DNA from: Paracoccaceae bacterium
GTDB taxonomy: Bacteria; Pseudomonadota; Alphaproteobacteria; Rhodobacterales; Rhodobacteraceae
DNA: 6,779 nt
Reading direction: 5' to 3'
Assembly (NCBI GenBank): GCA_007134805.1
Contig: SLKB01000224.1
Span: 1-6,779, forward strand
The notes under the pieces: generated by a model
The model's input: only the letters and a program-made list of their open reading frames with translations
What the model was told of the DNA's origin: nothing
Databases searched by the model: none
Made by a program: the position numbers and the translations under genes
In this document: positions 1 through 6,712 of the stretch, piece by piece
Numbering within the stretch: the first letter of the stretch is position 1
Layout of the letters: each line of letters starts with the position of its first letter

Positions 1-1286
1 GATTCATCGAGCGAGACGCTTTCCGTCGCAGGCTCAGCATCCTCGGGTTCGACGCCTTGGTCCAGTTGGTCGTCGGTTGGCGCCGCGTCTGCGGGCTGGG
101 TCGATGCGTAATCTTCAAGCGATTCATCACGCTCGAAATGCACCGCGAGCGCGGCCCCGTCATCGATCTGCGGCTCTTCGAAATCTGGTTCGTCCTCGTC
201 CTCGTCCTCAGCGACAGCGGCATCCGCTTCGGGCGCAGCCGTGTGCGCGACCTCTGTGGCGTCGTCGGACTCGCGCGCCTGCATTGGCTCCAGCGGTTCA
301 GAGACATCTTGCGGCGCGTCGTCAACGGCTGATGTGAGCGCCTCGGTCGAAGGGCTTTCCTCGACCGGCGCGGCATCGGTCGGCAGATGCGCATCAGCGG
401 CGTCCGCGTCTTCGGTCGGCGCCGCTACCGGCGGGCTTTCTGGCGTCTCCTCGGCGCTGGGTGCGTCCGCGTCATCGGGCGCGGCCACAGCGTCTTCCAT
501 CATCGCTGGCTGTTCGACCGGCGCTGCGTCTTCGGGCACCTCGGCACTAGTGGGCAGGAGGGGCTCGTCAGGCTGCCCGTCCATGCGCGGCTCGGGTGCC
601 TGCTCCTGCGCCGCGTCTGGACCGAGTTCTGCGATCACGGGCGGAACCGGTTCGGTGGTGTCGGAGGCCTGATCCGCCTCACGGGACTCGTCGACCGTGG
701 CTTCGGTGACGCTGCCCTCGAAAGATGCGGGCTGCGCTGGCGGCTCATCCTGCGCGACAGGATCTTCGTCGCTGACAAAGGCCGCCGGCGCGGGTTCCGT
801 CGCGGCCTCGATGTTCGGGACCGGAGCGGCATTCGCCTTGGCGACGGCCGCGCGGATCCGCTCCAGCTTATCAGTGAAATCCGGGGCTTCGGTCGTTGAC
901 AGGGCCGCGGCGAGCGGTGCGGTCATCAATCCGGGCTGGACGGGCGCGGATCCGGCGACAGCCGGCATTGGGGCCGGGCTGGACGCTGCGGGAAAGCGTG
1001 GCGCCGTGATGCCTGATGGCGCTTCGTCGTCGGATTGCTGACGCAGGATGATCCCGTTGCCCTGCACGCGGGCCTCGACCCGGCGCTTGATCTCGCGCTC
1101 GGCGATCCGGTGGAGCATTTCGGCGTCCGGCGTGGGCGGCTCGGCGCCGAAATACCTGTCTTCCGAGGTGAGATCCCGAAAATACTCGGCGATTGCCTTC
1201 ATGGTGCTGAAAGGTTCGTCGAATCCTTCCAGCGTGCAGGAGAATGTGCCATAGGACACAGTCAGAATCTTGCTCGGACCAACCAT
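1..1286 (-). CDS. Hypothetical protein with compact N-terminal domain and long acidic low-complexity tail (partial, C-terminus outside window)
   Basis: The frame is open from an ATG at 1286 to the window edge: 428 codons without a stop, so the 3' end is missing. Residues about 7-83 look folded: a strand-rich start ([17 protein letters not shown]), then helical segments with [11 protein letters not shown] and [22 protein letters not shown] second short helix ([16 protein letters not shown]) lies near residues 137-152. From about residue 155 the chain is almost entirely Ala, Pro, Glu, Asp, Ser and Thr, including an (ED)3 run at 360-365, and is probably disordered. No signal peptide or membrane segment is visible, so it is probably cytoplasmic. 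N-termini of this kind recur, from memory, as uncharacterised proteins in Rhodobacteraceae. I know no function. The Shine-Dalgarno match is weak (GCGAG). A GTG at codon 10 is an alternative start. It is transcribed divergently from thiN. Confidence is high that it is a gene; its role is unknown. Confidence 0.85.
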   Translation of the reverse strand, partial: MVGPSKILTVSYGTFSCTLEGFDEPFSTMKAIAEYFRDLTSEDRYFGAEPPTPDAEMLHRIAEREIKRRVEARVQGNGIILRQQSDDEAPSGITAPRFPAASSPAPMPAVAGSAPVQPGLMTAPLAAALSTTEAPDFTDKLERIRAAVAKANAAPVPNIEAATEPAPAAFVSDEDPVAQDEPPAQPASFEGSVTEATVDESREADQASDTTEPVPPVIAELGPDAAQEQAPEPRMDGQPDEPLLPTSAEVPEDAAPVEQPAMMEDAVAAPDDADAPSAEETPESPPVAAPTEDADAADAHLPTDAAPVEESPSTEALTSAVDDAPQDVSEPLEPMQARESDDATEVAHTAAPEADAAVAEDEDEDEPDFEEPQIDDGAALAVHFERDESLEDYASTQPADAAPTDDQLDQGVEPEDAEPATESVSLDE

Positions 1287-1360
1287 TCCATGCTCGCTTT
1301 CAATACCCGTCACTACACACGATCACACACTACCCGAGCGAATAAAGGGTCAGACTGGGG

Positions 1361-1379
1361 TAATTTGATGATCAGATTA
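1361..1379. promoter_or_regulatory. 19-bp near-perfect palindrome, candidate operator between the hypothetical gene and thiN
   Basis: TAATTTGATGATCAGATTA reads as two 9-bp arms around a single central base, with 8 of 9 positions paired. It is AT-rich in GC-rich surroundings and sits in the divergent intergenic region, touching the first base of the ATG proposed for thiN. The TTGAT-N-ATCA core and size fit a site for a dimeric helix-turn-helix regulator (MarR-like, for example), but the regulator is unknown. No convincing -35/-10 pair was found for either flanking gene, so its effect cannot be deduced. Confidence 0.45.
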
Positions 1380-2104
1380 TGGCCGGAATTGTGACCAACG
1401 ACACTGATTCTTACGATATTGAGCCAAAATTCGTGGTCCAATCGCAGGGCGGCGTCACTCTGGTGGGCGGCGGGGAGTGGAAAGAGGACGACTTGCATCT
1501 CGCCCAGGCGCACGCACCCTGTCTTGTGGCGGCCGATGGCGGGGCGAACCGGCTTGTCGCGCTGGACAAGCTGCCGGAGCGGGTCATTGGCGATCTGGAC
1601 TCGCTCGATCAGGGTCTGCACGCACGGCTTGCCGACAGGCTGGTCCATATCGCCGAGCAGGAGAGCACGGATCTCGACAAGGCGTTGCGCAATATCTCAG
1701 CCCCTTTCGTGCTGGGGCTCGGGTTCGCAGGGGGGCGGCTGGATCATACATTGGCCGCACTGCGCTCGCTGGTGCGCCACAGTCACTGCCGGGTGATTCT
1801 GCTTGCGGGCGCGGACATCGTGTTCCTCGCGCCACCGCAACTTGTTTTGTCCACCCGACCGGGTGCGCGGGTGTCGCTGTTCCCGATGGCGCCTGTCACC
1901 GGGCGTTCGCAGGGGCTCCATTGGCCGATCGATGGGATCGATTTCGCGCCGCAGGGTGTGATCGGCACGTCAAACCGCGCAGATGCTGCGGAAATCCGCC
2001 TCGAATTCGATGCACCCGCGATGCTTGTGCTGCTGGAACGGGCCCCACTCGACGCAGCGCTTGCGACAGTTCTGGAAGCCCTGGCCGTTGCGCCGGGCTG
2101 GTGA
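1379..2104 (+). CDS. thiN: Thiamine pyrophosphokinase (thiamine diphosphokinase)
   Basis: Transfers pyrophosphate from ATP to thiamine to make thiamine diphosphate in the cytoplasm, the salvage route to the active cofactor. The 241-residue product carries the family motifs in order: AADGGANRL (51-59), VIGDLDSL (69-76) and STDLDKAL (96-103), acidic clusters expected to bind Mg-ATP; then GFAGGRLDHTLAAL (115-128). The C-terminal half has SLFPM (166-170), GLHWPIDG (179-186) and GTSN (196-199), matching the thiamine-binding domain. The start is uncertain. The ATG used here lacks a good ribosome-binding site and overlaps a palindrome. GTG at 1391 or 1433 would give 237 or 223 residues, nearer the usual length of about 210-225. 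No TPP riboswitch is seen upstream. Relatives often have this gene beside thiamine ABC transporter genes; here it stands alone, divergent from the hypothetical gene and convergent with ubiB. Confidence 0.93.
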   Translation: MAGIVTNDTDSYDIEPKFVVQSQGGVTLVGGGEWKEDDLHLAQAHAPCLVAADGGANRLVALDKLPERVIGDLDSLDQGLHARLADRLVHIAEQESTDLDKALRNISAPFVLGLGFAGGRLDHTLAALRSLVRHSHCRVILLAGADIVFLAPPQLVLSTRPGARVSLFPMAPVTGRSQGLHWPIDGIDFAPQGVIGTSNRADAAEIRLEFDAPAMLVLLERAPLDAALATVLEALAVAPGW

Positions 2105-2128
2105 GCCGTCACGGGCAGCTTGCGCGGC

Positions 2129-3658
2129 CTAGAGCATGGCCCCCAGGACGACACCGAGCGCGACGAGCCCGCCACCGGCGGCCCCCCAGATCAGGGGGCC
2201 GGCCTTGCGTTGGGCCGGATCGACGCGGTGCGGATTGGCCTGCGCGATCAGCGCATCCTCCACGAGCCTTGGCAGATGCGGGCCAAAGCGCGCGAGAATG
2301 CGCGCGGTTGACGCCAGATCCCGCGCGAAGGCCTTGGGGCCAATGCTTCCGCGGATATATTCCTCGACCACGGGTTTTGCGACATGCCACATGTTGATCT
2401 CGGGGTTGAGCGAGCGGGCCACGCCCTCGACAACAACCATGGTCCGTTGCAGCAGGATCAGTTCGGTCCGGGTCTCCATGCCGAAGCGCTCGGTCACCTC
2501 GAAGAGATAGGCCAGGAGCTTCGCCATCGAGATGTGCCGGGCGTCCATGCCGAAGATCGGCTCGCCCACCGAGCGGAGCGCGCGGGCGAATTCGTCGATG
2601 TCGCGGTCGGGCGGGACATAGCCTGCCTCGAAATGGACCTCGGCAACGCGGCGATAATCCTTGCGGATGAAGCCGAACAGGATCTCGGCATAAGCGCGTC
2701 GGGTGAAGGCGTCGATCCGGCCCATGATGCCGAAATCGAGGGCGATGATCTCGGCCGTGGCAGTGACCTTGAGATTGCCCTGGTGCATGTCGCCATGGAA
2801 AAACCCGTCGCGCAACGCATGGCGCAGGAACAGCGTCAGCACCCGTATGCCCAGTTCGCGCCGGTCGATCGCCAGCGCGTCGATGGCCGCGTTATCGCCC
2901 ATCGGCACCCCTTCGGCCCATCCGAGCGTCAGCACCCGGCGGGCAGAAAGCGCCCAGACCGGCCGCGGCACGCTGAAGCCGGCATCGATTTCGGTATTGG
3001 CCGCGAATTCGGCCGCCGAGGCAGCCTCGAGGCGCAGATCCAGTTCGCTCTCGCACACACTCTCGAAATGGCGGATCACGTCAAGCGGGCGGAGGCGCCG
3101 GGTCGAGGGCAGCAGGATCTCGATGATGCCGGCAGCGAAATAGAACGCGTCGATATCGCGCCTGAAGGCCCTTTCGACGCCCGGGCGCAGCACCTTGATC
3201 GCGACTTTCGCGCCGGACTGGACAAGGATCGCCGAATGCACCTGCGCGATGGAGGCCGCCGCGACAGGCTCGGACAATTCGGTAAAGACCTGCTCGACGG
3301 GAACTTCAAGTTCCTCGGCGATCACCTGCATGGCCGTGTCGCGCGGGAAGGGGGGCAGCTTGTCCTGAAGATAGCGCAACTGGTCGGCCAGATCCTGGCC
3401 CACGACATCGGGACGCGTGGCGAGCGTCTGACCGAACTTGATATAGGCCGGGCCGAGCGCGGTGAGCGCGCGCGTCAGCGGCGGCAGGGTCTCGTCGCCC
3501 CGGAGCCCGAGCAGCTTGAACGGCCAGCCCAGCACGCGCGCGGCGAAGCGGATGCGCGGCGGCACGTTCATCTGTTCGAGCACCACCCGCATCGCGCCTG
3601 TCCGCTCGAAAGTCGCGCCCGTGCGGATCAGCCGCCAGAGATTATGCGGGCCCCGCAT
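2129..3658 (-). CDS. ubiB: UbiB, atypical kinase/ATPase of ubiquinone biosynthesis (ABC1/ADCK family)
   Basis: Needed for ubiquinone synthesis. The family has a protein-kinase-like fold with ATPase activity and is thought to help move or present hydrophobic intermediates at the inner membrane. The 509-residue product shows the hallmarks: KFGQ (74-77), the alanine-rich loop AAASIAQVH (133-141) in place of a P-loop, the VAIK lysine K155, the ExD motif E205-L-D207, the catalytic loop HGDMHQGN (288-295, D290 and N295), and DFG (308-310). Residues 487-509 form a hydrophobic glycine-rich C-terminal segment, the expected membrane anchor. The ATG at 3658 lies 4 bp after the ubiE stop and gives the usual N-terminus (MRGPHNLWRL). 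An in-frame ATG at 3694 would overlap ubiE and is less likely. It is almost certainly cotranscribed and perhaps translationally coupled with ubiE. No intrinsic terminator is seen after it. Confidence 0.95.
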   Translation of the reverse strand: MRGPHNLWRLIRTGATFERTGAMRVVLEQMNVPPRIRFAARVLGWPFKLLGLRGDETLPPLTRALTALGPAYIKFGQTLATRPDVVGQDLADQLRYLQDKLPPFPRDTAMQVIAEELEVPVEQVFTELSEPVAAASIAQVHSAILVQSGAKVAIKVLRPGVERAFRRDIDAFYFAAGIIEILLPSTRRLRPLDVIRHFESVCESELDLRLEAASAAEFAANTEIDAGFSVPRPVWALSARRVLTLGWAEGVPMGDNAAIDALAIDRRELGIRVLTLFLRHALRDGFFHGDMHQGNLKVTATAEIIALDFGIMGRIDAFTRRAYAEILFGFIRKDYRRVAEVHFEAGYVPPDRDIDEFARALRSVGEPIFGMDARHISMAKLLAYLFEVTERFGMETRTELILLQRTMVVVEGVARSLNPEINMWHVAKPVVEEYIRGSIGPKAFARDLASTARILARFGPHLPRLVEDALIAQANPHRVDPAQRKAGPLIWGAAGGGLVALGVVLGAML

Positions 3659-3662
3659 CGGC

Positions 3663-4415
3663 CTAGAGCTTCCAGCCGGAATGCAATGCGGCAATACCCA
3701 GCGAGAGGTTGCGGAATTTCACCTGCTCGAAACCGGCTGCCCGGATCATTCCGGCGAAGCTCTCCTGATCGGGGAAGCGGCGGATCGATTCGACAAGATA
3801 CTGATAACTGTCGCGGTCGCGCGCGACCACCTCGCCCATGGCCGGGATCACGTTGAAGGAATAAAGGTCATAGAGCCGTTGCAGCCCGTCATTGGGCAAC
3901 TGACTGAATTCCAGCACCATCAGTCGCCCGCCGGGGCGCAAGACACGGAACGCTTCGGACAGCGCATCCTCGATCCGGGTGACATTCCGGATGCCGAAGC
4001 TGATCGTATAGACATCGAAGCTGGCATCAGCGAAGGGCAGGGCCATCGCATCGCCCACCACCCAGTCGAGCGCCTGGGCGAGATTCTCGGCCTCGGCGCG
4101 CGCCTGACCCTCGGTCAGCATGGGCTCGGTCAGGTCGAGCACGGTTGCATGCGCGCCTGCGCCCGCGCGCTTCAGGAAACGGAACGCGATATCGCCCGTG
4201 CCCCCCGCAACATCGAGCAGGCGCTGGCCGGGGCGCGGGGCCAGCCAGTCCATCATCGCGTCTTTCCACAGCCGGTGGATGCCCAGTGACATGAGATCGT
4301 TCATCACGTCATACCGCGAGGCCACGCGCGTGAAGACCCCCTGCACAAGGCTGGACTTCTGATCTTCAGCCACTGTCTGGTAGCCGAAATGCGTGGTCTT
4401 GCCGTCCTGCGTCAT
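3663..4415 (-). CDS. ubiE: Ubiquinone biosynthesis C-methyltransferase UbiE
   Basis: SAM-dependent C-methyltransferase that methylates 2-polyprenyl-6-methoxy-1,4-benzoquinol during ubiquinone synthesis. In organisms with menaquinone the same enzyme also methylates demethylmenaquinol; nothing here shows whether that applies. The 250-residue protein is of normal length. Visible signatures are THFGYQTV (8-15), [14 protein letters not shown] (27-40), SAM motif [11 protein letters not shown] (66-75), the acidic end of the next strand (VLDLT, 92-96), GDAMALPF (121-128), [13 protein letters not shown] (133-145), [15 protein letters not shown] (204-218) and the C-terminal HSGWKL. An AAAGG sequence about 8 bases upstream of the ATG supports the start. 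It is first gene of the ubiE-ubiB pair and divergent from mutM, with a good candidate promoter in between. Confidence 0.97.
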   Translation of the reverse strand: MTQDGKTTHFGYQTVAEDQKSSLVQGVFTRVASRYDVMNDLMSLGIHRLWKDAMMDWLAPRPGQRLLDVAGGTGDIAFRFLKRAGAGAHATVLDLTEPMLTEGQARAEAENLAQALDWVVGDAMALPFADASFDVYTISFGIRNVTRIEDALSEAFRVLRPGGRLMVLEFSQLPNDGLQRLYDLYSFNVIPAMGEVVARDRDSYQYLVESIRRFPDQESFAGMIRAAGFEQVKFRNLSLGIAALHSGWKL

Positions 4416-4462
4416 GGCGCGCCTTTGTCCCTGATGCCCCTTGCGGGGGTGCGTCTCCCCTC

Positions 4463-4490
4463 CTTATAGGCTGTCGCGGGGACGATACAA
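4463..4490 (-). promoter_or_regulatory. Candidate sigma-70-type promoter of ubiE-ubiB
   Basis: On the minus strand TTGTAT (4490-4485) and TATAAG (4468-4463) are separated by 16 bases, a good match to -35 and -10 consensus hexamers. Initiation near 4456 would leave a leader of about 40 bases before the ubiE ATG. Inferred by eye, without experimental support. Confidence 0.55.
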
Positions 4491-4491
4491 T
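4463..4491 (+). promoter_or_regulatory. Candidate promoter of mutM, overlapping the ubiE promoter
   Basis: TACAAT at 4486-4491 matches the -10 consensus at five of six positions. A weak -35 candidate, CTTATA (4463-4468, three of six), lies 17 bases upstream. The leader to the mutM GTG would be about 25 bases. The same DNA contains the hexamers of the opposing ubiE promoter. The weak -35 makes this less sure than the ubiE promoter. Confidence 0.4.
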
Positions 4492-4509
4492 GCGACCTCG
4501 CGACCGAAT

Positions 4510-4514
4510 GAGGA
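4510..4514 (+). promoter_or_regulatory. Ribosome-binding site fixing the GTG start of mutM
   Basis: GAGGA ends 8 bases before the GTG at 4523, ideal spacing. It selects this GTG over the in-frame ATG at 4490, which would put extra residues before the proline that must be N-terminal in the active enzyme. Confidence 0.75.
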
Positions 4515-4522
4515 TCTCTGGC

Positions 4523-5386
4523 GTGCCCGAACTGCCCGAAGTCGAGACTGTCCGCCGCGGGCTCGCGCCGAGCCTCGAGGGTCAGGTGATCGCCCGCGCC
4601 GAACTGCGTCGCCCCGATCTGCGCTGGCCTTTCCCACCTGGAATGGCCGACCGGCTGACCGGGGCGCGCATCCTGCAGCTGCGGCGCCGCTCGAAATACC
4701 TGCTGGCTGATCTGGACCGGGCAGAGACGCTGATCGTGCATCTGGGCATGTCGGGGCGGATGCTCCTGTCGGGCGCCGCAGGCGTGCTGCGGCCGGGGCA
4801 GTTCCATCATGATCTCCCTGCACTTCAGGTGCATGACCATGTGATCCTGCACATGGCGTCCGGCGCGCGGGTGATCTTCAACGATCCGCGCCGCTTCGGG
4901 GCAATGGACCTGACGCCGACGGCGGATCTTGCACAGCACTGGTTGCTCGCGCGGATTGGGCCCGAGCCTTTGGGCAATGACTTCCACGCTGCATATCTTG
5001 CGCGTCAGCTCGCGGGGCGACGCTCGAGCATAAAGGCGGCGCTGCTGGATCAGCGAATCGTGGCGGGGCTTGGCAATATCTATGTCTGCGAGGCGCTGTT
5101 CCGCGCCGGCATCTCGCCCTTGCGCGCTGCAGGGCGCATAGGTGGTGCGCGGCGCGAACGGCTGGTGGGTGCGATCCGCGCCACGCTCATCGACGCGATC
5201 GAGGCTGGCGGGTCATCCTTGCGCGACTATCGCCAAGCCGATGGCGAGCTTGGATATTTCCAGCACACATTTGGCGTCTACGGGCGCGAGGGCGCGCCCT
5301 GCATGACCCCGGATTGTGCAGGTCGCGTGCGCCGCATCGTGCAGTCGGGGCGGTCGAGTTTCTATTGCCCGCGCTGCCAGAGATGA
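4523..5386 (+). CDS. mutM: Formamidopyrimidine-DNA glycosylase (8-oxoguanine glycosylase/AP lyase)
   Basis: Excises 8-oxoguanine and formamidopyrimidines from oxidised DNA and cleaves the strand by beta,delta-elimination. From the GTG start the product is 287 residues, slightly longer than the roughly 270 of E. coli Fpg. After Met removal the N-terminus is [12 protein letters not shown]: Pro2 is the catalytic Schiff-base nucleophile and Glu3 the general acid, as required by the family. Other conserved elements are K58 in [16 protein letters not shown] (73-80), FNDPRRFG (119-126), GLGNIYVCE (182-190, helix-two-turn-helix with N185) and a C-terminal zinc finger with C260, C265, C282 and C285, ending CQR. 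All key residues are present, so it should be active. It is divergent from ubiE and lies 65 bp upstream of the enoyl-CoA hydratase gene. No terminator is seen between them, so readthrough is possible. Confidence 0.97.
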   Translation: MPELPEVETVRRGLAPSLEGQVIARAELRRPDLRWPFPPGMADRLTGARILQLRRRSKYLLADLDRAETLIVHLGMSGRMLLSGAAGVLRPGQFHHDLPALQVHDHVILHMASGARVIFNDPRRFGAMDLTPTADLAQHWLLARIGPEPLGNDFHAAYLARQLAGRRSSIKAALLDQRIVAGLGNIYVCEALFRAGISPLRAAGRIGGARRERLVGAIRATLIDAIEAGGSSLRDYRQADGELGYFQHTFGVYGREGAPCMTPDCAGRVRRIVQSGRSSFYCPRCQR

Positions 5387-5387
5387 C

Positions 5388-5425
5388 TTGAACCCAAGGT
5401 CCAAGCTGGTATGCCAAGGGTCAAG
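5388..5425. repeat. Operator-like inverted and direct repeats upstream of the enoyl-CoA hydratase gene
   Basis: TTGAACC-CAA-GGTCCAA (5388-5404) is an inverted repeat with six of seven arm positions paired. Overlapping it, CCAAGGTCCAAG (5394-5405) recurs as CCAAGGGTCAAG (5414-5425), ten of twelve identical with start points 20 bp apart, about two helical turns. The cluster lies between the mutM stop and the hydratase start. TTGAAC (5388-5393) could also be a -35 element with a poor -10, TATGCC, at 5410-5415. A regulator site is possible but unproven. Confidence 0.35.
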
Positions 5426-5451
5426 ATCGCAACAGACAAGGTGCCACCCTC

Positions 5452-6228
5452 ATGGCCTATGAAACGCTGATCGTCGAGATTTCCGATCATATCGCGCTGA
5501 TCCGCCTCAACCGCCCCGATGCGCTGAACGCGCTCAACAGCGTCATGATGCGCGAACTGGCCGAGGCGCTGGAAGCCGCCGACAAGAACGGCAAGGTGCG
5601 CTGCATCGTGCTGACCGGGTCTGACAAGGCCTTCGCCGCAGGGGCTGACATCAAGGAAATGTCCGAGAAGAGCTTCGTCGACATGTTCGAGGCGGATTTC
5701 TTCACCCCGGAGACCGAGGCGATGCTGCGCGTGCGCAAGCCGATCATCGCGGCGGTCAGTGGCTACGCCCTGGGCGGCGGCTGCGAATTGGCGATGATGT
5801 GCGATTTCATCATCGCTGCTGATACGGCCAAGTTCGGTCAACCCGAGATCAACCTCGGCGTCGTGGCCGGCATCGGTGGAACCCAGCGCCTGACGCGCTT
5901 TGTCGGAAAGTCCAAGGCGATGGACATGCACCTGACCGGGCGCTTCATGGATGCCGAAGAGGCCGAACGCGCCGGGCTCGTCAGTCGTGTCGTCCCGGCG
6001 AAGAAATTGATGGAAGAGGCGATGAACGCGGCTGCCAAGATCGCCGAGAAATCGCAGGTCACTGTCAAGGTCGTCAAGGAAGCGGTCAACCGCAGCTATG
6101 AGACGACCTTGCGCGAGGGGCTGCTTTTCGAGCGGCGCATGTTCCACATGCTGTTCAATTCGGATGACCAGAAAGAGGGCATGTCGGCCTTCCTCGAAAA
6201 GCGGCAGCCGCAGTTTCGCGATCAGTAG
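5452..6228 (+). CDS. Enoyl-CoA hydratase (crotonase family)
   Basis: Predicted to hydrate trans-2-enoyl-CoA to (3S)-3-hydroxyacyl-CoA, as in fatty-acid beta-oxidation or related acyl-CoA degradation. The 258-residue product is of typical length and is collinear with classical mitochondrial-type crotonases. Visible elements are [10 protein letters not shown] (19-28), the CoA-binding/oxyanion segment [10 protein letters not shown] (61-70), [15 protein letters not shown] (104-118) with G109 for the oxyanion hole and catalytic Glu112, and [19 protein letters not shown] (129-147) with catalytic Glu132. Having both glutamates supports true hydratase activity over an isomerase or other crotonase-fold enzyme. 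The C-terminus ([14 protein letters not shown]) is the usual one. AAGGTG about 8 bases before the ATG supports the start. Other beta-oxidation genes are absent from the window, so the substrate range cannot be inferred from context. PaaF/FadB-type names would fit, but I give no symbol. Confidence 0.95.
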   Translation: MAYETLIVEISDHIALIRLNRPDALNALNSVMMRELAEALEAADKNGKVRCIVLTGSDKAFAAGADIKEMSEKSFVDMFEADFFTPETEAMLRVRKPIIAAVSGYALGGGCELAMMCDFIIAADTAKFGQPEINLGVVAGIGGTQRLTRFVGKSKAMDMHLTGRFMDAEEAERAGLVSRVVPAKKLMEEAMNAAAKIAEKSQVTVKVVKEAVNRSYETTLREGLLFERRMFHMLFNSDDQKEGMSAFLEKRQPQFRDQ

Positions 6229-6243
6229 CGCGTCACTTTCCTG

Positions 6244-6272
6244 TTTCCATCCGAAGCGCTTTCGCCTATATG
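6244..6272 (+). promoter_or_regulatory. Candidate upstream promoter for rpsT
   Basis: TTTCCA (6244-6249) and TATATG (6267-6272) are spaced by 17 bases, each matching consensus at four of six positions. E. coli rpsT has tandem promoters, so a second one here is plausible. The match is weak. Confidence 0.3.
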
Positions 6273-6314
6273 GCGTGCCACATGCGCGTGGGCCCGCTTA
6301 AGGCATGAGTCGGA

Positions 6315-6333
6315 ACTGGCGATTGACGCCAGT
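6315..6333. repeat. Perfect 6-bp inverted repeat around the -35 box of the proximal rpsT promoter
   Basis: ACTGGC (6315-6320) and GCCAGT (6328-6333) are exact inverted copies 7 bases apart, and the spacer plus first arm base contains TTGACG. In addition AGTCGG occurs at 6308-6313 and again at 6331-6336. A protein bound here would block the promoter. In a transcript from the more distal promoter it would form a small leader hairpin. Confidence 0.4.
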
Positions 6334-6352
6334 CGGGTCCGTTGCGCTATCA
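6323..6352 (+). promoter_or_regulatory. Candidate main promoter of rpsT
   Basis: TTGACG (6323-6328) matches the -35 consensus at five of six positions and is followed after 18 bases by CTATCA (6347-6352), a modest -10. Transcription would begin around 6358-6360, giving a short leader of about 25 bases before the rpsT ATG. Confidence 0.5.
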
Positions 6353-6383
6353 GTTTGAAACGGACACGAAAGACAGACATCCC

Positions 6384-6650
6384 ATGGCAAATACTCCTCA
6401 GTCGAAAAAGCGCGCGCGTCAGGTCGAACGGCGTACCGAAGTCAACAAGGCGCGCCGGTCGCGGATCCGCACTTTTCTCCGAAAGGTTGAGGAGGCCATT
6501 GCCTCTGGCGACCAGGAGCAGGCCGCTGCCGCGCTGCGCCAAGCCCAGCCGGAGCTTGCGCGCGGCGTCACCAAGGGGGTGATGCACAAAAACACCGCTG
6601 CGCGGAAAATGTCGCGCCTGTCGGCGCGTCTCAAGAGAATTCAAGCCTGA
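6384..6650 (+). CDS. rpsT: 30S ribosomal protein S20
   Basis: Binds 16S rRNA directly and helps assemble the body of the 30S subunit. The 88-residue, strongly basic helical protein starts [13 protein letters not shown] and contains [19 protein letters not shown] (21-39), [19 protein letters not shown] (61-79) and the terminal SARLKRIQA, all standard for S20, at the usual length. The start is set by this conserved N-terminus; an in-frame ATG at 6342 would add 14 non-conserved residues and lies inside the promoter. The Shine-Dalgarno sequence is poor (GAAAG, about 11 bases upstream). In E. coli S20 represses its own translation, and a weak initiation region would fit such control, but that is inference. 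It is monocistronic by its own promoter region and strong terminator. Confidence 0.98.
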   Translation: MANTPQSKKRARQVERRTEVNKARRSRIRTFLRKVEEAIASGDQEQAAAALRQAQPELARGVTKGVMHKNTAARKMSRLSARLKRIQA

Positions 6651-6686
6651 GTTTTACCTGATTTAACATCTTGTTATAAAACAGAT

Positions 6687-6712
6687 AAAGGCACCTCGCG
6701 GGTGCCTTTTTT
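6687..6712 (+). terminator. Intrinsic terminator of rpsT
   Basis: A perfect 9-bp stem, AAAGGCACC (6687-6695) with GGTGCCTTT (6701-6709), closes a 5-base loop (TCGCG) and runs into six consecutive T (6707-6712). It lies 36 bases after the rpsT stop. The A run before the stem gives a shorter, weaker signal in the opposite direction. Confidence 0.93.

Noticed and set aside
241..899. Plus-strand Ser/Ala-rich and Arg/Gly-rich open frames opposite the acidic gene
   Set aside because: They are reverse readings of the repetitive acidic coding region, with no ribosome-binding sites. The minus frame is open for 428 codons and has a plausible folded N-terminus.
1287..1378. Possible TPP riboswitch upstream of thiN
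   Set aside because: The conserved CTGAGA and ACCTGAT-type elements and a suitable length are absent.
1035..1394. A 119-codon plus-strand open frame running across the divergent intergenic region toward thiN
   Set aside because: It overlaps the N-terminal domain of the minus-strand gene and has no recognisable features; it would also run across the palindrome.
2384..3856. A 490-codon plus-strand open frame antisense to ubiB and part of ubiE
   Set aside because: ubiB and ubiE on the other strand have complete family motifs. The antisense product has no recognisable domain and its composition reflects GC-rich codons read backward.
4412..4987. A 191-codon minus-strand open frame opposite mutM
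   Set aside because: It is antisense to a well-supported gene and covers the ubiE/mutM promoter region.
5362..6147. A 261-codon minus-strand open frame antisense to the enoyl-CoA hydratase gene
   Set aside because: The hydratase is unambiguous with both catalytic glutamates. The antisense frame is a GC-driven shadow also crossing the mutM end.
6263..6275. CGCC-TATAT-GGCG hairpin as a terminator for the enoyl-CoA hydratase gene
   Set aside because: The stem is only 4 bp and no T tract follows; the sequence is better read as a possible -10 region.
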